A DNA stretch of 64,000 bases, from positions 434,001 to 498,000 of the forward strand of contig OZ024794.1 in NCBI GenBank assembly GCA_964017045.1. The letters run 5' to 3'. Positions 11,053 through 22,659 of the stretch are shown piece by piece. Both the position numbers and the translations under genes were made by a program. Source of the DNA: Omphiscola glabra. Lineage: Eukaryota > Mollusca > Gastropoda > Lymnaeidae. Position 1 is the first letter of the stretch. Each line of letters starts with the position of its first letter. Under the pieces are notes generated by a model. That model was not told where the DNA came from. It was given only the letters and a program-made list of their open reading frames with translations, and ran no database searches.

Positions 11053-11450
11053 CTATAACGCATTATGTCTTTAACGCTTTCTGTCTATTTCAAGTCTTTT
11101 AGGCAACAGGTGAACACATAACTACACATGTATCATTTCAGCTATAATTCTAGATGTCTATAACGCTACATGTATATTACGCTTCTCGTCTATAATGTTG
11201 TATCTCTAAAACGCTATATGTCTATAACACTATATGTCTATAACACTATATGTCTATAAAACTATATGTCTATAACACTATATGTCTTCAACGCTATATG
11301 TCTATAACGCTTTATGATTATAACGCTAAATGTCTATAAAGCTATAACAATAAATTTATATAAAACTATGACGTTTTATGTCTATAACGCGATTTTTCTA
11401 TAACCCTGAATGTCTCTAACGCTATAATGCTTCATGTCTATAAAGACACT
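11053..11450. repeat. 16-bp minisatellite, right arm
   Basis: Further diverged copies of TCTATAACGCTATATG continue the array of 9313-9771. Near 11090-11130 there is a short non-repeat break. Units are very mixed (TATAACACTATATG is common). Confidence 0.9.
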
Positions 11451-11915
11451 TCGTGATGATCTCGAGATTGAACAAACAGCTCAGAGTTGTTTCATAAGAA
11501 GCTGATATTATAATTTATAGCGATTTGACCAAGAACATTGTTATTTGGTAACGATGTTTTAACTTCTGACTGGCATATTCTAATCTTTAAAGTGGAATAT
11601 TAAAGATGACTTACTTCGTATAAGTACCGAGAGTCCACCAAATCATCATACTCTATAGCAGGCTTGCACAACTCAAAATCTAAGGTGGGCCGTAATACTT
11701 AAAAAACGTGTGCGGGCCGAAAGAAAAAAGGGCACAAGTCAAGTGTAAGCCCAGACATTTAAAGTTAGTGTCCTTGAACTTACAGGTGAAACAACGATTT
11801 TAGCGGATCTAGTGCTTCGGAAAGCATCAAAGTATATAATGGTGAATGAATATCGGAGATACACACAATCATGACATTGGCTAGGCAAAAATGATGACGT
11901 CATATATTAATGGTT
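11451..11915. other. Low-repeat spacer
   Basis: No gene recognised. At 11661-11740 a stretch with GGCTTGCACAACTC, GGTGGGCCG and GCGGGCCG looks like the end of a non-autonomous hAT-type transposon, but I found no matching second terminus. Confidence 0.35.
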
Positions 11916-12085
11916 ATACCCATCAGACCATTATAATATTATAACGTAACTTAGCACTAGTTATACCCATCAGAACATGCCAGTATTATGACGTAACTTA
12001 GCACTAGTTATACCCATCAGAACATGCCAGTATTATGACGTAACTTAGAACTAGTTATACCCATCAGAACATGCCAGTATCATGA
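11916..12085. repeat. 47-bp minisatellite
   Basis: Three to four copies of a 47-bp unit beginning TTATACCCATCAGAACATGC and containing TATTATGACGTAACTTAGCA. The first copy is the most diverged. Confidence 0.93.
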
Positions 12086-12189
12086 ATTGAATTAGAAGTG
12101 GTTGTAGTTTTGAATGATTGGAACACAAATAAACATTGACACCTTATTTCAAAATCAAAGTTTATTTCAGCATATCATCTGTAGAAAAA

Positions 12190-12475
12190 TTTAACTTCTC
12201 AAATAGTCCGAAGTCTTTGAAGTCTGATAGATTCGTACAAACTCTTGGCTCACATAGTCCGACTTTGATGACGTATCCGACAGAACAATATGCCGTCTTG
12301 GCTCAGATCGACTTGAATGAACTGACCGATAGAACCATGCACACTCTTGTCTTTGATCGTCCGACTTTATGTAGTATATAATAGACCAAAGCACCATCTT
12401 TACTAAAAAAAAGTCCCTCTTTATTGTCTCATAGATTCATACACCATATTTGTTCACACAATCCATCGTCATTTG
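12190..12475. repeat. Diverged copies of the 53-bp satellite family
   Basis: Three to five decayed units of 50-54 bp with TCTTGGCTCACATAGTCCGA, GATAGAACCATGC and CATAGATTCATACACCAT. They align with the much better conserved 53-bp array at 18292-18892 (TCTTGACTCCAATAGTTTGA, CATAGATCCATACAACAT). An 81-codon plus-strand frame here is a by-product. Confidence 0.7.
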
Positions 12476-12580
12476 TGTTATTGCTCGTTCGTTCACATTT
12501 AAAAAAAAACTTTTTCAACAAACCGTTGCTTCAACCACTCCTCTCCCCCATTTTTTGTTTTGATATTGACGTCACAGTTT

Positions 12581-15500
12581 AAATGTTAGCGCTGTGCCAA
12601 CCCCACCCTTCAATTAAATGTTAGCGCTGTGCCAACCCCACCCTTCAATTAAATGTTAGCGCTGTACCAACCCCACCCTTCAATTAAATGTTAGCGCTGT
12701 ACCAACCCCACCCTTCAATTAAATGTTAGCGCTGTGCCAACCCCACCCTTCAATTAAATGTTAGCGCTGTGCCAACCCCACCCTTCAATTAAATGTTAGT
12801 GCTGTGCCAACCCCACCCTTCAATTAAATGTTAGCGCTGTGCCAACCCCAACCTTCAATTAAATGTTAGCGCTGTGCCAACCCCACCTTTCAATTAAATG
12901 TTAGCGCTGTGCAAAACCCACCTTTCAATTAAATGTTAGCGCTGTGCCAACCCCACCCTTCAATTAAATTTTAGCGCTGTGCCAACCCCACCCTTCAATA
13001 AAATGTTAGCGCTGTGCCAACCCCACCCTTCAATTAAATGTTAGCGCTGTGCCAACCCCACCCTTCAATTAAATGTTAGCGCTGTATCAACCCCACCCTT
13101 CAATTAAATGTTAGCGCTATGACAACCCAACCCTTTAATTAAATGTTAGCGCTGTGCCAACCCCACCCTTCAATTAAATGTTAGCGCTGTGCCAACCCCA
13201 CCCTTCAATTAAATGTTAGTGCTGTGCCAACCCCACCCTTCAATTAAATGTTAGTGCTGTGCCAACCCCAACCTTCAATTAAATGTTAGCGCTGTGCCAA
13301 CCCCACCCTTCAATTAAATGTTAGCGCTGTGCCAACCCCACCCTTCAATTGAATGTTAGCGCTGTGCCAACACCACCCTTCAATTAAATGTTAGCGCTGT
13401 GCCAACCCCACCCTTCAATTAAATGTTAGCGCTGTATCAACCCCACCCTTCAATTAAATGTTAGCGCTGTGACAACCCCACCCTTTAATTAAATGTTAGC
13501 GCTGTGCCAACCCCACCCTTCAATTAAATGTTAGCGCTGTGCCAACCCCACCCTTCAATTAAATGTTAGTGCTGTGCCAACCCCACCCTTCAATTAAATG
13601 TTAGCGCTGTGCCAACCCCAACCTTCAATTAAATGTTAGCGCTGTGCCAACCCCACCTTTCAATTAAATGTTAGCGCTGTGCCAACCCCACCCTTCAATT
13701 AAATGTTAGCGCTGTACCAACCCCACCCTTCAATTAAATGTTAGCGCTGTACCAACCCCACCCTTCAATTAAATGTTAGCGCTGTGCCAACCCCACCCTT
13801 CAATTAAATGTTAGCGCTGTGCCAACCCCACCCTTCAATTAAATGTTAGTGCTGTGCCAACCCCACCCTTCAATTAAATGTTAGCGCTGTGCCAACCTCA
13901 ACCTTCAATTAAATGTTAGCGCTGTGCCAACCTTACCTTTCAATTAAATGTTAGCGCTGTGCCAACCCCACCTTTCAATTAAATGTTAGCACTGTGCAAA
14001 CCCCACCCTTCAATTAAATGTTAGAGCTGTACCAACCCCACCCTTCAATTAAATGTTAGCGCTGTACCAACCCCACCCTTCAATTAAATGTTAGCGCTGT
14101 ACCATACCCACCCTTCAATTAAATGTTAGCGCTGTACCAACCCCACCCTTCAATTGAATGTTAGCGCTGTACCAACCCCACCCTTCAATTGAATGTTAGC
14201 GCTGTACCAACCCCACCCTTCAATTAAATGTTAGCGCTGTACCAACCCCACCTTTCAATTAAATGTTAGCGCTGTACCAACCCCACCCTTCAATTGAATG
14301 TTAGCGCTGTACCAACCCCACCCTTCAATTAAATGTTAGCGCTGTACCAACCCCACCCTTCAATTGAATGTTAGCACTGTGCAAACCCCACCCTTCAATT
14401 AAATGTTAGAGCTGTGCCAACCCCACCCTTCAATTAAATGTTAGCGCTGTACCAACCCCAACCTTCAATTAAATGTTAGCGCTGTACCAACCCCACCCTT
14501 CAATTGAATGTTAGCGCTGTACAAATCCCACCCTTCAATTGAATGTTAGCGCTATGCCAACCCCACCCTTCAATTAAATGTTAGCGCTGTGCCAACCCCA
14601 CCCTTCAATTAAATGTTAGCGCTGTACCAACCCCACCCTTCAATTAAATGTTAGCGCTATGCCAACCCCACCCTTCAATTAAATGTTAGCGCTGTGCCAA
14701 CCCCACCCTTCAATTAAATGTTAGCGCTGTACCAACCCCACCCTTAAATTAAATGTTAGCGCTGTACCAACCCCACCCTTCAATTGAATGTTAGCGCTGT
14801 ACCAACCCCACCCTTCAATTGAATGTTAGCGCTGTGCCAACCCCACCCTTCAATTAAATGTTAGTGCTGTGCCAACCCCACCCTTCAATTAAATGTTAGC
14901 GCTGTACCAACCCCACCCTTCAATTAAATGTTAGCGCTGTGCCTGTTAGCGCTGTATCAACCCCACCCTTCAATTAAATGTTAGCGCTGTGACAACCCCA
15001 CCCTTTAATTAAATGTTAGCGCTGTGCCAACCCCACCCTTCAATTAAATGTTAGCGCTGTTCCAACCCCAACCTTCAATTAAATGTTAGCGCTGTGCCAA
15101 CCCCACCTTTCAATTAAATGTTAGCGCTGTACCAACCCCACCCTTCAATTGAATGTTAGCGCTGTACCAACCCCACCCTTCAATTAAATGTTAGCGCTGT
15201 GCAAAACCCACCTTTCAATTAAATGTTAGCGCTGTGCCAACCCCACCCTTCAATTAAATGTTAGCGCTGTGCCAACCCCACCCTTCAATAAAATGTTAGC
15301 GCTGTGCCAACCCCACCCTTCAATTAAATGTTAGCGCTGTGCCAACCCCACCCTTCAATTAAATGTTAGCGCTGTATCAACCCCACCCTTCAATTAAATG
15401 TTAGCGCTATGACAACCCCACCCTTTAATTAAATGTTAGAGCTGTGCCAACCCCACCCTTCAATTAAATGTTAGCGCTGTGCCAACCCCACCCTTCAATT

Positions 15501-17880
15501 AAATGTTAGTGCTGTGCCAACCCCACCCTTCAATTAAATGTTAGCGCTGTGCCAACCCCAACCTTCAATTAAATGTTAGCGCTGTGCCAACCCCACCTTT
15601 CAATTAAATGTTAGCGCTGTACCAACCCCACCCTTCAATTGAATGTTAGCGCTGTGCCAACCCCACCCTTCAATTAAATGTTAGCGCTGTGCCAACCCCA
15701 CCCTTCAATTAAATGTTAGCGCTGTATCAACCCCACCCTTCAATTAAATGTTAGCGCTGTGACAACCCCACCCTTTAATTAAATGTTAGCGCTGTGCCAA
15801 CCCCACCCTTCAATTAAATGTTAGCGCTGTTCCAACCCCACCCTTCAATTAAATGTTAGTGCTGTGCCAACCCCACCCTTCAATTAAATGTTAGCGCTGT
15901 GCCAACCCCAACCTTCAATTAAATGTTAGCGCTGTGCCAACCCCACCTTTCAATTAAATGTTAGCGCTGTGCCAACCCCACCCTTCAATTAAATGTTAGC
16001 GCTGTACCAACCCCACCCTTCAATTAAATGTTAGCGCTGTACCAACCCCACCCTTCAATTAAATGTTAGCGCTGTGCCAACCCCACCCTTCAATTAAATG
16101 TTAGCGCTGTGCCAACCCCACCCTTCAATTAAATGTTAGTGCTATGCCAACCCCACCCTTCAATTAAATGTTAGCGCTGTGCCAACCCCAACCTTCAATT
16201 AAATGTTAGCGCTGTGCCAACCCCACCTTTCAATTAAATGTTAGCGCTGAGCCAACCCCACCCTTCAATTAAATGTTAGCGCTGTACCAACCCTACCCTT
16301 CAATTAAATGTTAGCGCTGTACCAACCCCACCCTTCAATTAAATGTTAGCGCTTTACCAACCCCACCCTTCAATTAAATGTTAGCGCTATACCAACCCCA
16401 CCCTTCAATGAAATGTTAGCGCTGTACCAACCCCACCCTTCAATTGAATGTTAGCGCTGTACCAACCCCACCCTTCAATTGAATGTTAGCGCTGTACCAA
16501 CCCCACCCTTCAATTAAATGTTAGCGCTGTACCAACCCCACCCTTCAATTAAATGTTAGCGCTGTACCAACCCCACCCTTCAATTGAATGTTAGCGCTGT
16601 ACCAACCCCACCCTTCAATTTAATGTTAGCGCTGTACCAACCCCACCCTTCAATTGAATGTTAGCGCTGTACCAACCCCACCCTTCAATTAAATGTTAGC
16701 GCTGTGCAAACCCCACCCTTCAATTAAATGTTAGAGCTGTACCAACCCCACCCTTCAATTAAATGTTAGCGCTGTACCAACCCCACCCTTCAATTAAATG
16801 TTAGCGCTGTACCATACCCACCCTTCAATTAAATGTTAGTGCTGTACCAACCCCACCCTTCAATTGAATGTTAGCGCTGTACCAACCCATCCTTCAATTG
16901 AATGTTAGCGCTGTACCAACCCACCCTTAAATTAAATGTTAGCGCTGTACCAACCCCACCCTTCAATTAAATGTTAGCGCTGTACCAACCCCACCCTTCA
17001 ATTGAATGTTAGCGCTGTACCAACCCCACCCTTCAATTGAATATTAGCGCTGTACCAACCCCACCCTTCAATTGAATGTTAGCGCTGTACCAACCCCACC
17101 CTTCAATTAAATGTTAGCGATGTGCCAACCCCACCCTTCAATTAAATGTTAGCGCTGTACCAACCCCAACCTTCAATTAAATGTTAGCGCTGTACCAACC
17201 CCACCCTTCAATTGAATGTTAGCGCTGTACAAACCCCACCCTTCAATTGAATGTTAGCGCTATGCCAACCCCACCCTTCAATTAAATGTTAGCGCTGTGC
17301 CAACCCCACCCTTCAATTAAATGTTAGCGCTGTACCAACCCCACCCTTCAATTAAATGTTAGCGCTATGCCAACCCCACCCTTCAATTAAATGTTAGCGC
17401 TGTGCCAACCCCACCCTTCAATTAAATGTTAGCGCTGTACCAACCCCACCCTTAAATTAAATGTTAGCGCTGTACCAACCCCACCCTTCAATTGAATGTT
17501 AGCGCTGTACCAACCCCACCCTTCAATTGAATGTTAGCGCTGTGCCAACCCCACCCTTCAATTAAATGTTAGTGCTGTGCCAACCCCACCCTTCAATTAA
17601 ATGTTAGCGCTGTACCAACCCCACCCTTCAATTAAATGTTAGCGCTGTGCCAACCCCACCCTTCAATTAAATGTTAGCGCTGTGCCAACCCCACCCTTCA
17701 ATTAAATGTTAGCGCTGTGCCAACCCCAACCTTCAATTAAATGTTAGCGCTGTGCCAACCCCACCTTTCAATTAAATGTTAGCGCTGTACCAACCCCACC
17801 CTTCAATTGAATGTTAGCGCTGTACCAACCCCACCCTTCAATTAAATGTTAGCGCTGTGCCAACCCCACCCTTCAATTGA
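12581..17880. repeat. 35-bp minisatellite, ~151 copies
   Basis: The unit begins AAATGTTAGCGCTGTGCCAA and ends CCCCACCCTTCAATT. The main variants are GTGCC against GTACC, AATTGAATG against AATTAAATG, ACCTTTC and GTATCAA. A truncated unit at about 14941 (GTGCCTGTTAGCGC) breaks the phase and looks like a recombination junction. Blocks before and after it repeat the same order of variants. Each unit holds the palindrome AGCGCT. Confidence 0.98.
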
Positions 17881-18291
17881 TTGGGAAAAGGTTTTTTAAT
17901 TTCGTATACCTTCCATTTATTCAAAAGAATGTTACCAGGTGATGTAATTTCTAGCATTTGTTTTATGTATGGTTCTAACTTACTCCATATGTATTATTCG
18001 GTAATTCCCCAAGCCGGGAGAGATATTTACTATTTTTTCTAAAAGCGTAATATACTTACCAAAGTGTACTCTGTATGTGTGCCTGTAAATTTGTATCTTT
18101 CTAGAATGGTACTTTCTCACTTGCTAAGCTTTAACAGATATAGTTTTTATTTATTTCATTTTATTTTGTATCATTCAATTGAATATACTTAGTATCACTA
18201 GATTTGGTATCACTTTTATGTGTTTAATGCTTTTCAATTCGTTGTCATAATTTGTTGAAAATAATTTCAAACACATATAACCATACTTAAC
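17881..18291. other. AT-rich spacer
   Basis: No feature recognised between the 35-bp and 53-bp arrays. Confidence 0.4.
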
Positions 18292-18892
18292 TGTTGAACT
18301 GTCTGATAGATCCATACAACATCTTGACTCCAATAGTTTGACTTCATTGAATGGTAGCATAGATCCATACAACATCTTGACTCCAATAGTTTGACTTCAT
18401 TGAATTGTAGCATAGATCCATACAACATCTTGACTCCAATAGTTTGACTTCATTGAATGGTAGCATAGATCCATACAACATCTTGACTCCAATAGTTTGA
18501 CTTCATTGAATGGTAGCATAGATCCATACAACATCTTGACTCCAATAGTTTGACTTCATTGAATGGTAGCATAGATCCATACAACATCTTGACTCCAATA
18601 GTTTGACTTCATTGAATGGTAGCATAGATCCATACAACATCTTGACTCCAATAGTTTGACTTCATTGAATGGTAGCATAGATCCATACAACATCTTGACT
18701 CCAATAGTTTGACTTCATTGAATGGTAGCATAGATCCATACAACATCTTGACTCCAATAGTTTGACTTCATTGAATGGTAGCATAGATCCATACAACATC
18801 TTGACTCCAATAGTTTGACTTCATTGAATGGTAGCATAGATCCATACAACATCTTGACTCCAATAGTTTAACTTCATTGAATGGTAGCATAG
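18292..18892. repeat. 53-bp minisatellite
   Basis: About eleven nearly identical copies of a 53-bp unit with CATAGATCCATACAACATCT followed by TGACTCCAATAGTTTGACTT. Homogeneity points to recent expansion. Diverged relatives lie at 12190-12475. Confidence 0.97.
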
Positions 18893-19180
18893 ATACAAAA
18901 AAACATCTGATAAGCAGGCGCCAAAAAGACATGACCTAATGGTGTTAAAGAATGCTATGTTTGTCTGATGGTTAGGACCTGGGGGTAAAAGTGCATGTTT
19001 GTAAAATGGAGAGGTCAAAGTTTATGTATTCAACGCTGCGGTAAAAGTGCATCGTGCACTAAAAAAGCTGTTAACACACGTTGTATGTGACACGGGTAAC
19101 ACATCAGATGGAAATAAAAGCGGCATGAAAAGGTGTAGGAATAAAATAAATAACAGTTATAAAGCTGATAAGGAAACGTA
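18893..19180. other. Low-repeat stretch before the Penelope-like fragment
   Basis: No motif identified with confidence. It may include more decayed Penelope-like sequence. Confidence 0.3.
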
Positions 19181-19700
19181 CCGTTCTGCTTATAAGTAGG
19201 AGAGACAGGTCGTCGCCTTGGAGACCGGTTTAGAGAACACCTCTATAATATAATTAAACAATCTCTTTGACAGGTCTGCAAACATTTAAAAAGCACCATG
19301 ATGTAATTTTATATGTCGCAGTTACTGTTATACTGGTAATACACCGGATATAATGTATATGGAGAATAAATTAATAACAAGATTAAGTACATTGACTCCA
19401 TAGGGTATAAACCAAATCCACCATGTTACGTAGCTGCCACGCATTTTTCCTATTTTATTTTTATTATACTTCCGCTCACTTCGTGTCAATTCTTCTTTTC
19501 TTAGTTTTTGTTTCTGTTCTGCGCACACTCCTATTCTGTAACTATTTTATAGGTAGGATACATGTATATATATATTATGTAAATTTAATTTATACTTAAT
19601 TAAATGTTTTGTTGTTATATTGATGGAGCCGTTTGCCGAAACGTTTTATTGTATATTATGTCAAATTATTATTCAAGCTGAACATATATTGTTATATTGA
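19181..19700 (+). mobile_element. Penelope-like element relic: GIY-YIG endonuclease end and 3' UTR
   Basis: In the frame through 19191-19237 the translation reads VGETGRRLGDRFREHL, the core of the GIY-YIG endonuclease that forms the C-terminus of Penelope-like retroelements. A stop sits where the family has Tyr before VGE, and another interrupts the frame after NIIKQSL. A second block in another frame at about 19350-19430 reads MENKLITRLSTLTPYGINQI, matching the conserved end of the domain. At 19628-19645 the downstream sequence contains GCCGTTTGCCGAAACGTT, a motif I associate with 3' ends of these elements. Reverse transcriptase sequence is absent, so this is a truncated, dead copy. Confidence 0.72.
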
Positions 19701-19935
19701 CACAAATTGTTCGTGTCTATTTAAATAATCTAATTTAAAGTTTTATCGCAGTCCAACACTTCTATAATAAACCTTTCATGTAACTAGTTTAAATATATCT
19801 GAACATGCCAGTGGTTTCAAAATTTGGCGCCAAGGTGCCCTTGGTAACAACAACACCCGGGAAAACACGAAATCCTCATAAACCTCAAAATAGTATCAAT
19901 ACATTTCATAACTTTCTTTATGCTTCATTTCATTG
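19701..19935. other. AT-rich spacer
   Basis: No feature recognised. Confidence 0.35.
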
Positions 19936-19939
19936 TAAT

Positions 19940-20065
19940 AGGATGCGACACCTAGCAGACCTGGTGCAGAGCAGTGACTAACATGTGACTTCTAACGGAC
20001 CTGGTGCAGACCAGTGACTAACACGTGACTTCTAGTGGACCCGGGGCAAACCAGTAACAAATGCG
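19940..20065. repeat. 40-bp repeat, three copies
   Basis: Three diverged copies of a 40-bp unit containing AGTGACTAACATGTGACTTC and GGACCTGGTGCAGACC. Confidence 0.85.
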
Positions 20066-20195
20066 TTGGATATAAACAGAAGCATCTGCATTTGATGTGT
20101 AATGCACGTGTTATAATTTGCCTAAAGGCGCCTTATGAGTCACCAATAAATCCGGGAATCGAAAATGCATTGACATCACTGGACTAGACTAATAC

Positions 20196-20517
20196 TTACA
20201 ACATGAGAAAACAGGTTGTAACAGGGGAATCCCTGGAATAGACTAATAGCATATGTGTAAACAGTTTGTTACATGGGAACCACTGGACTAGATTAATACT
20301 TAGCCAATGAGGAGATCTTATGTAACATTGGAACCACTGGACTAGACTAATACTTAGCCAATGAGGAGATCTTATGTAACATTGGAACCACTGGACTAGA
20401 CTAATACTTAGCCAATGAGGAGATCTTATGTAACATTGGAACCACTGGACTAGACTAATACTTAGCCAATGAGGAGATCTTATGTAACATTGGAACCACT
20501 GGACTAGACTAATACTA
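20196..20517. repeat. 54-bp minisatellite
   Basis: Two diverged 5' units followed by four almost identical 54-bp units with GGAACCACTGGACTAGACTA and CCAATGAGGAGATCTTATGT. Confidence 0.95.
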
Positions 20518-20561
20518 GTTTAGAATAATAATCATTAAACGAAGCCATGAAAATGAACACA

Positions 20562-21633
20562 TTAAATAACTTTGCCATTGACAGTATACTGGTCTATATA
20601 AACACATTGAATAACTGTATCATGGTAGTGCACTGGTCTATATAAACACATTGAATAACTGTATCATGGTAGTGCACTGGTCTATATAAACACATTGAAT
20701 AACTGTATCATGGTAGTGCACTGGTCTATATAAACACATTGAATAACTGTATCATGGTAGTGCACTGGTCTATATAAACACATTGAATAACTGTATCATG
20801 GTAGTGCACTGGTCTATATAAACACATTGAATAACTGTATCATGGTAGTGCACTGGTCTATATAAACACATTGAATAACTGTATCATGGTAGTGCACTGG
20901 TCTATATAAACACATTGAATAACTGTATCATGGTAGTGCACTGGTCTATATAAACACATTGAATAACTGTATCATTGTAGTGCACTGGTCTATATAAACA
21001 CATTGAATAACTGTATCATGGTAGTGCACTGGTCTATATAAACACATTGAATAACTGTATCATGGTAGTGCACTGGTCTCTATAAACACATTGAATAACT
21101 GTATCATGGTAGTGCACTGGTCTATATAAACACATTGAATAACTGTATCATGGTAGTGCACTGGTCTATATAAACACTTTGAATAACTGTATCATGGTAG
21201 TGCACTGGTCTATATAAACACATTGAATAACTGTATCATGGTAGTGCACTGGTCTATATAAACACATTGAATAACTGTATCATGGTAGTGCACTGGTCTA
21301 TATAAACACATTGAATAACTGTATCATGGTAGTGCACTGGTCTATATAAACACTTTGAATAACTGTATCATGGTAGTGCACTGGTCTATATAAACACATT
21401 GAATAACTGTATCATGGTAGTGCACTGGTCTATATAAACACATTGAATAACTGTATCATGGTAGTGCACTGGTCTATATAAACACATTGAATAACTGTAT
21501 CATGGTAGTGCACTGGTCTATATAAACACTTTGAATAACTGTATCATGGTAGTGCACTGGTCTATATAAACACATTGAATAACTGTATCATGGTAGTGCA
21601 CTGGTCTATATAAACATTTTGAATCGCTGTATC
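20562..21633. repeat. 44-bp minisatellite, ~24 copies, TATA-box-like core
   Basis: The unit begins TATATAAACACATTGAATAA and ends GGTAGTGCACTGGTC. Units are nearly identical. CACTTTGAAT variants at 21175, 21351 and 21527 lie exactly 176 bp (four units) apart, so part of the array grew as a four-unit block. Each unit has a TATATAAA sequence and the palindrome GTGCAC. Confidence 0.97.
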
Positions 21634-22149
21634 GTTGGCATTGTGAAGACTGGTCTAACTTATGAAGAATCAATAAGTGTCCCGTTGCCTACATATAAGT
21701 GCTTTCTATGACTATGTATATATAAATATATATATATATTATAGTGCCTGTGACAATAAAGCCATTTCTCTTCTCCCACATAATGTTCATTCTTTGATTT
21801 AATTTGGTCAAACGGCTCACGTTCAACAGAAAATGTTGATTTCTTTATTCAGTTTGGTCAAGGCTCATTATCAAATATTATTGAAAGAGGAACATTGACT
21901 ATATCAAGTATTATGCCCAAACCTCCATGTCTGTATACTTCATTCTGTGGTATGCAAACACATCAATTTCATTATATTGCATTGTGCCTAGTATGTGCCT
22001 GATGTAGATCTTGTTAACTTGCATAATTTTTAATGGGGTGATATAGAACCATCTATCGGGACATTCAAGGGAAATAACAAGGTAAAACAAACATTTTCTC
22101 AAAGAATACTCAAGCTATCTCCTCTACAAGAGAGCACGCAATCATATGT
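21634..22149. other. Low-repeat spacer with (TA)n tract
   Basis: A TA microsatellite at about 21715-21745 and a diverged direct duplication at about 21786-21870 (TTTGGTCAAACGGCTCA against TTTGGTCAAGGCTCA). No gene recognised. Confidence 0.45.
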
Positions 22150-22540
22150 GTTAAAAACACAACATCCGAAAACAGCAGTGGTTCTCACAACACTCAAAAT
22201 TCGTACACGAAAGTTGTTTTCAAAAGAAATGCATGCGACAGAGATTTCCCTTAAATTCTCACACGGCAGTGGTTCTCACACAACTTACAAGTACGTGGTT
22301 CTAGCAAAATACGTACACTTTAGTGGTTCCCACACAGACTTTAGACATTAATGGTTCTCATACCAAATTTACACATCAGTGGTTCTCACGCCATCTTTAC
22401 ACATCAATTACACACACTAAATTTACATACCAGTCGTTCTCACACAAACGTTTACATGAGTGGTTCCCAACCCACATGTGCACACCAGCGGTTCTCACAC
22501 CAAGTTTGCACAACAGTGGTTCTCACTAGGTTCGCAAACC
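22150..22540. repeat. ~28-bp degenerate repeat with hAT-terminus-like core
   Basis: About twelve diverged copies of AGTGGTTCTCACACCAAATT with TACACATC. Many copies include CAGTGGTTCTCA, which matches the usual terminal inverted repeat start of many hAT transposons. It lies about 120 bp upstream of an hAT transposase relic. Confidence 0.8.
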
Positions 22541-22659
22541 GGGATGCAGAGTCTCATTAATTCCGGGTTTCCCGACTATAACGGATGCTTGAAAATATCG
22601 GGATTAAATTAATAAAAAAACGTGATTCTCGACATTTCCTGCATTACATTGTCAAATAT

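Noticed and set aside
11661..11760. Terminal region of a non-autonomous hAT element
   Set aside because: GGCTTGCACAACTC and GGGCCG stretches are suggestive, but I found no inverted second end or target duplication.
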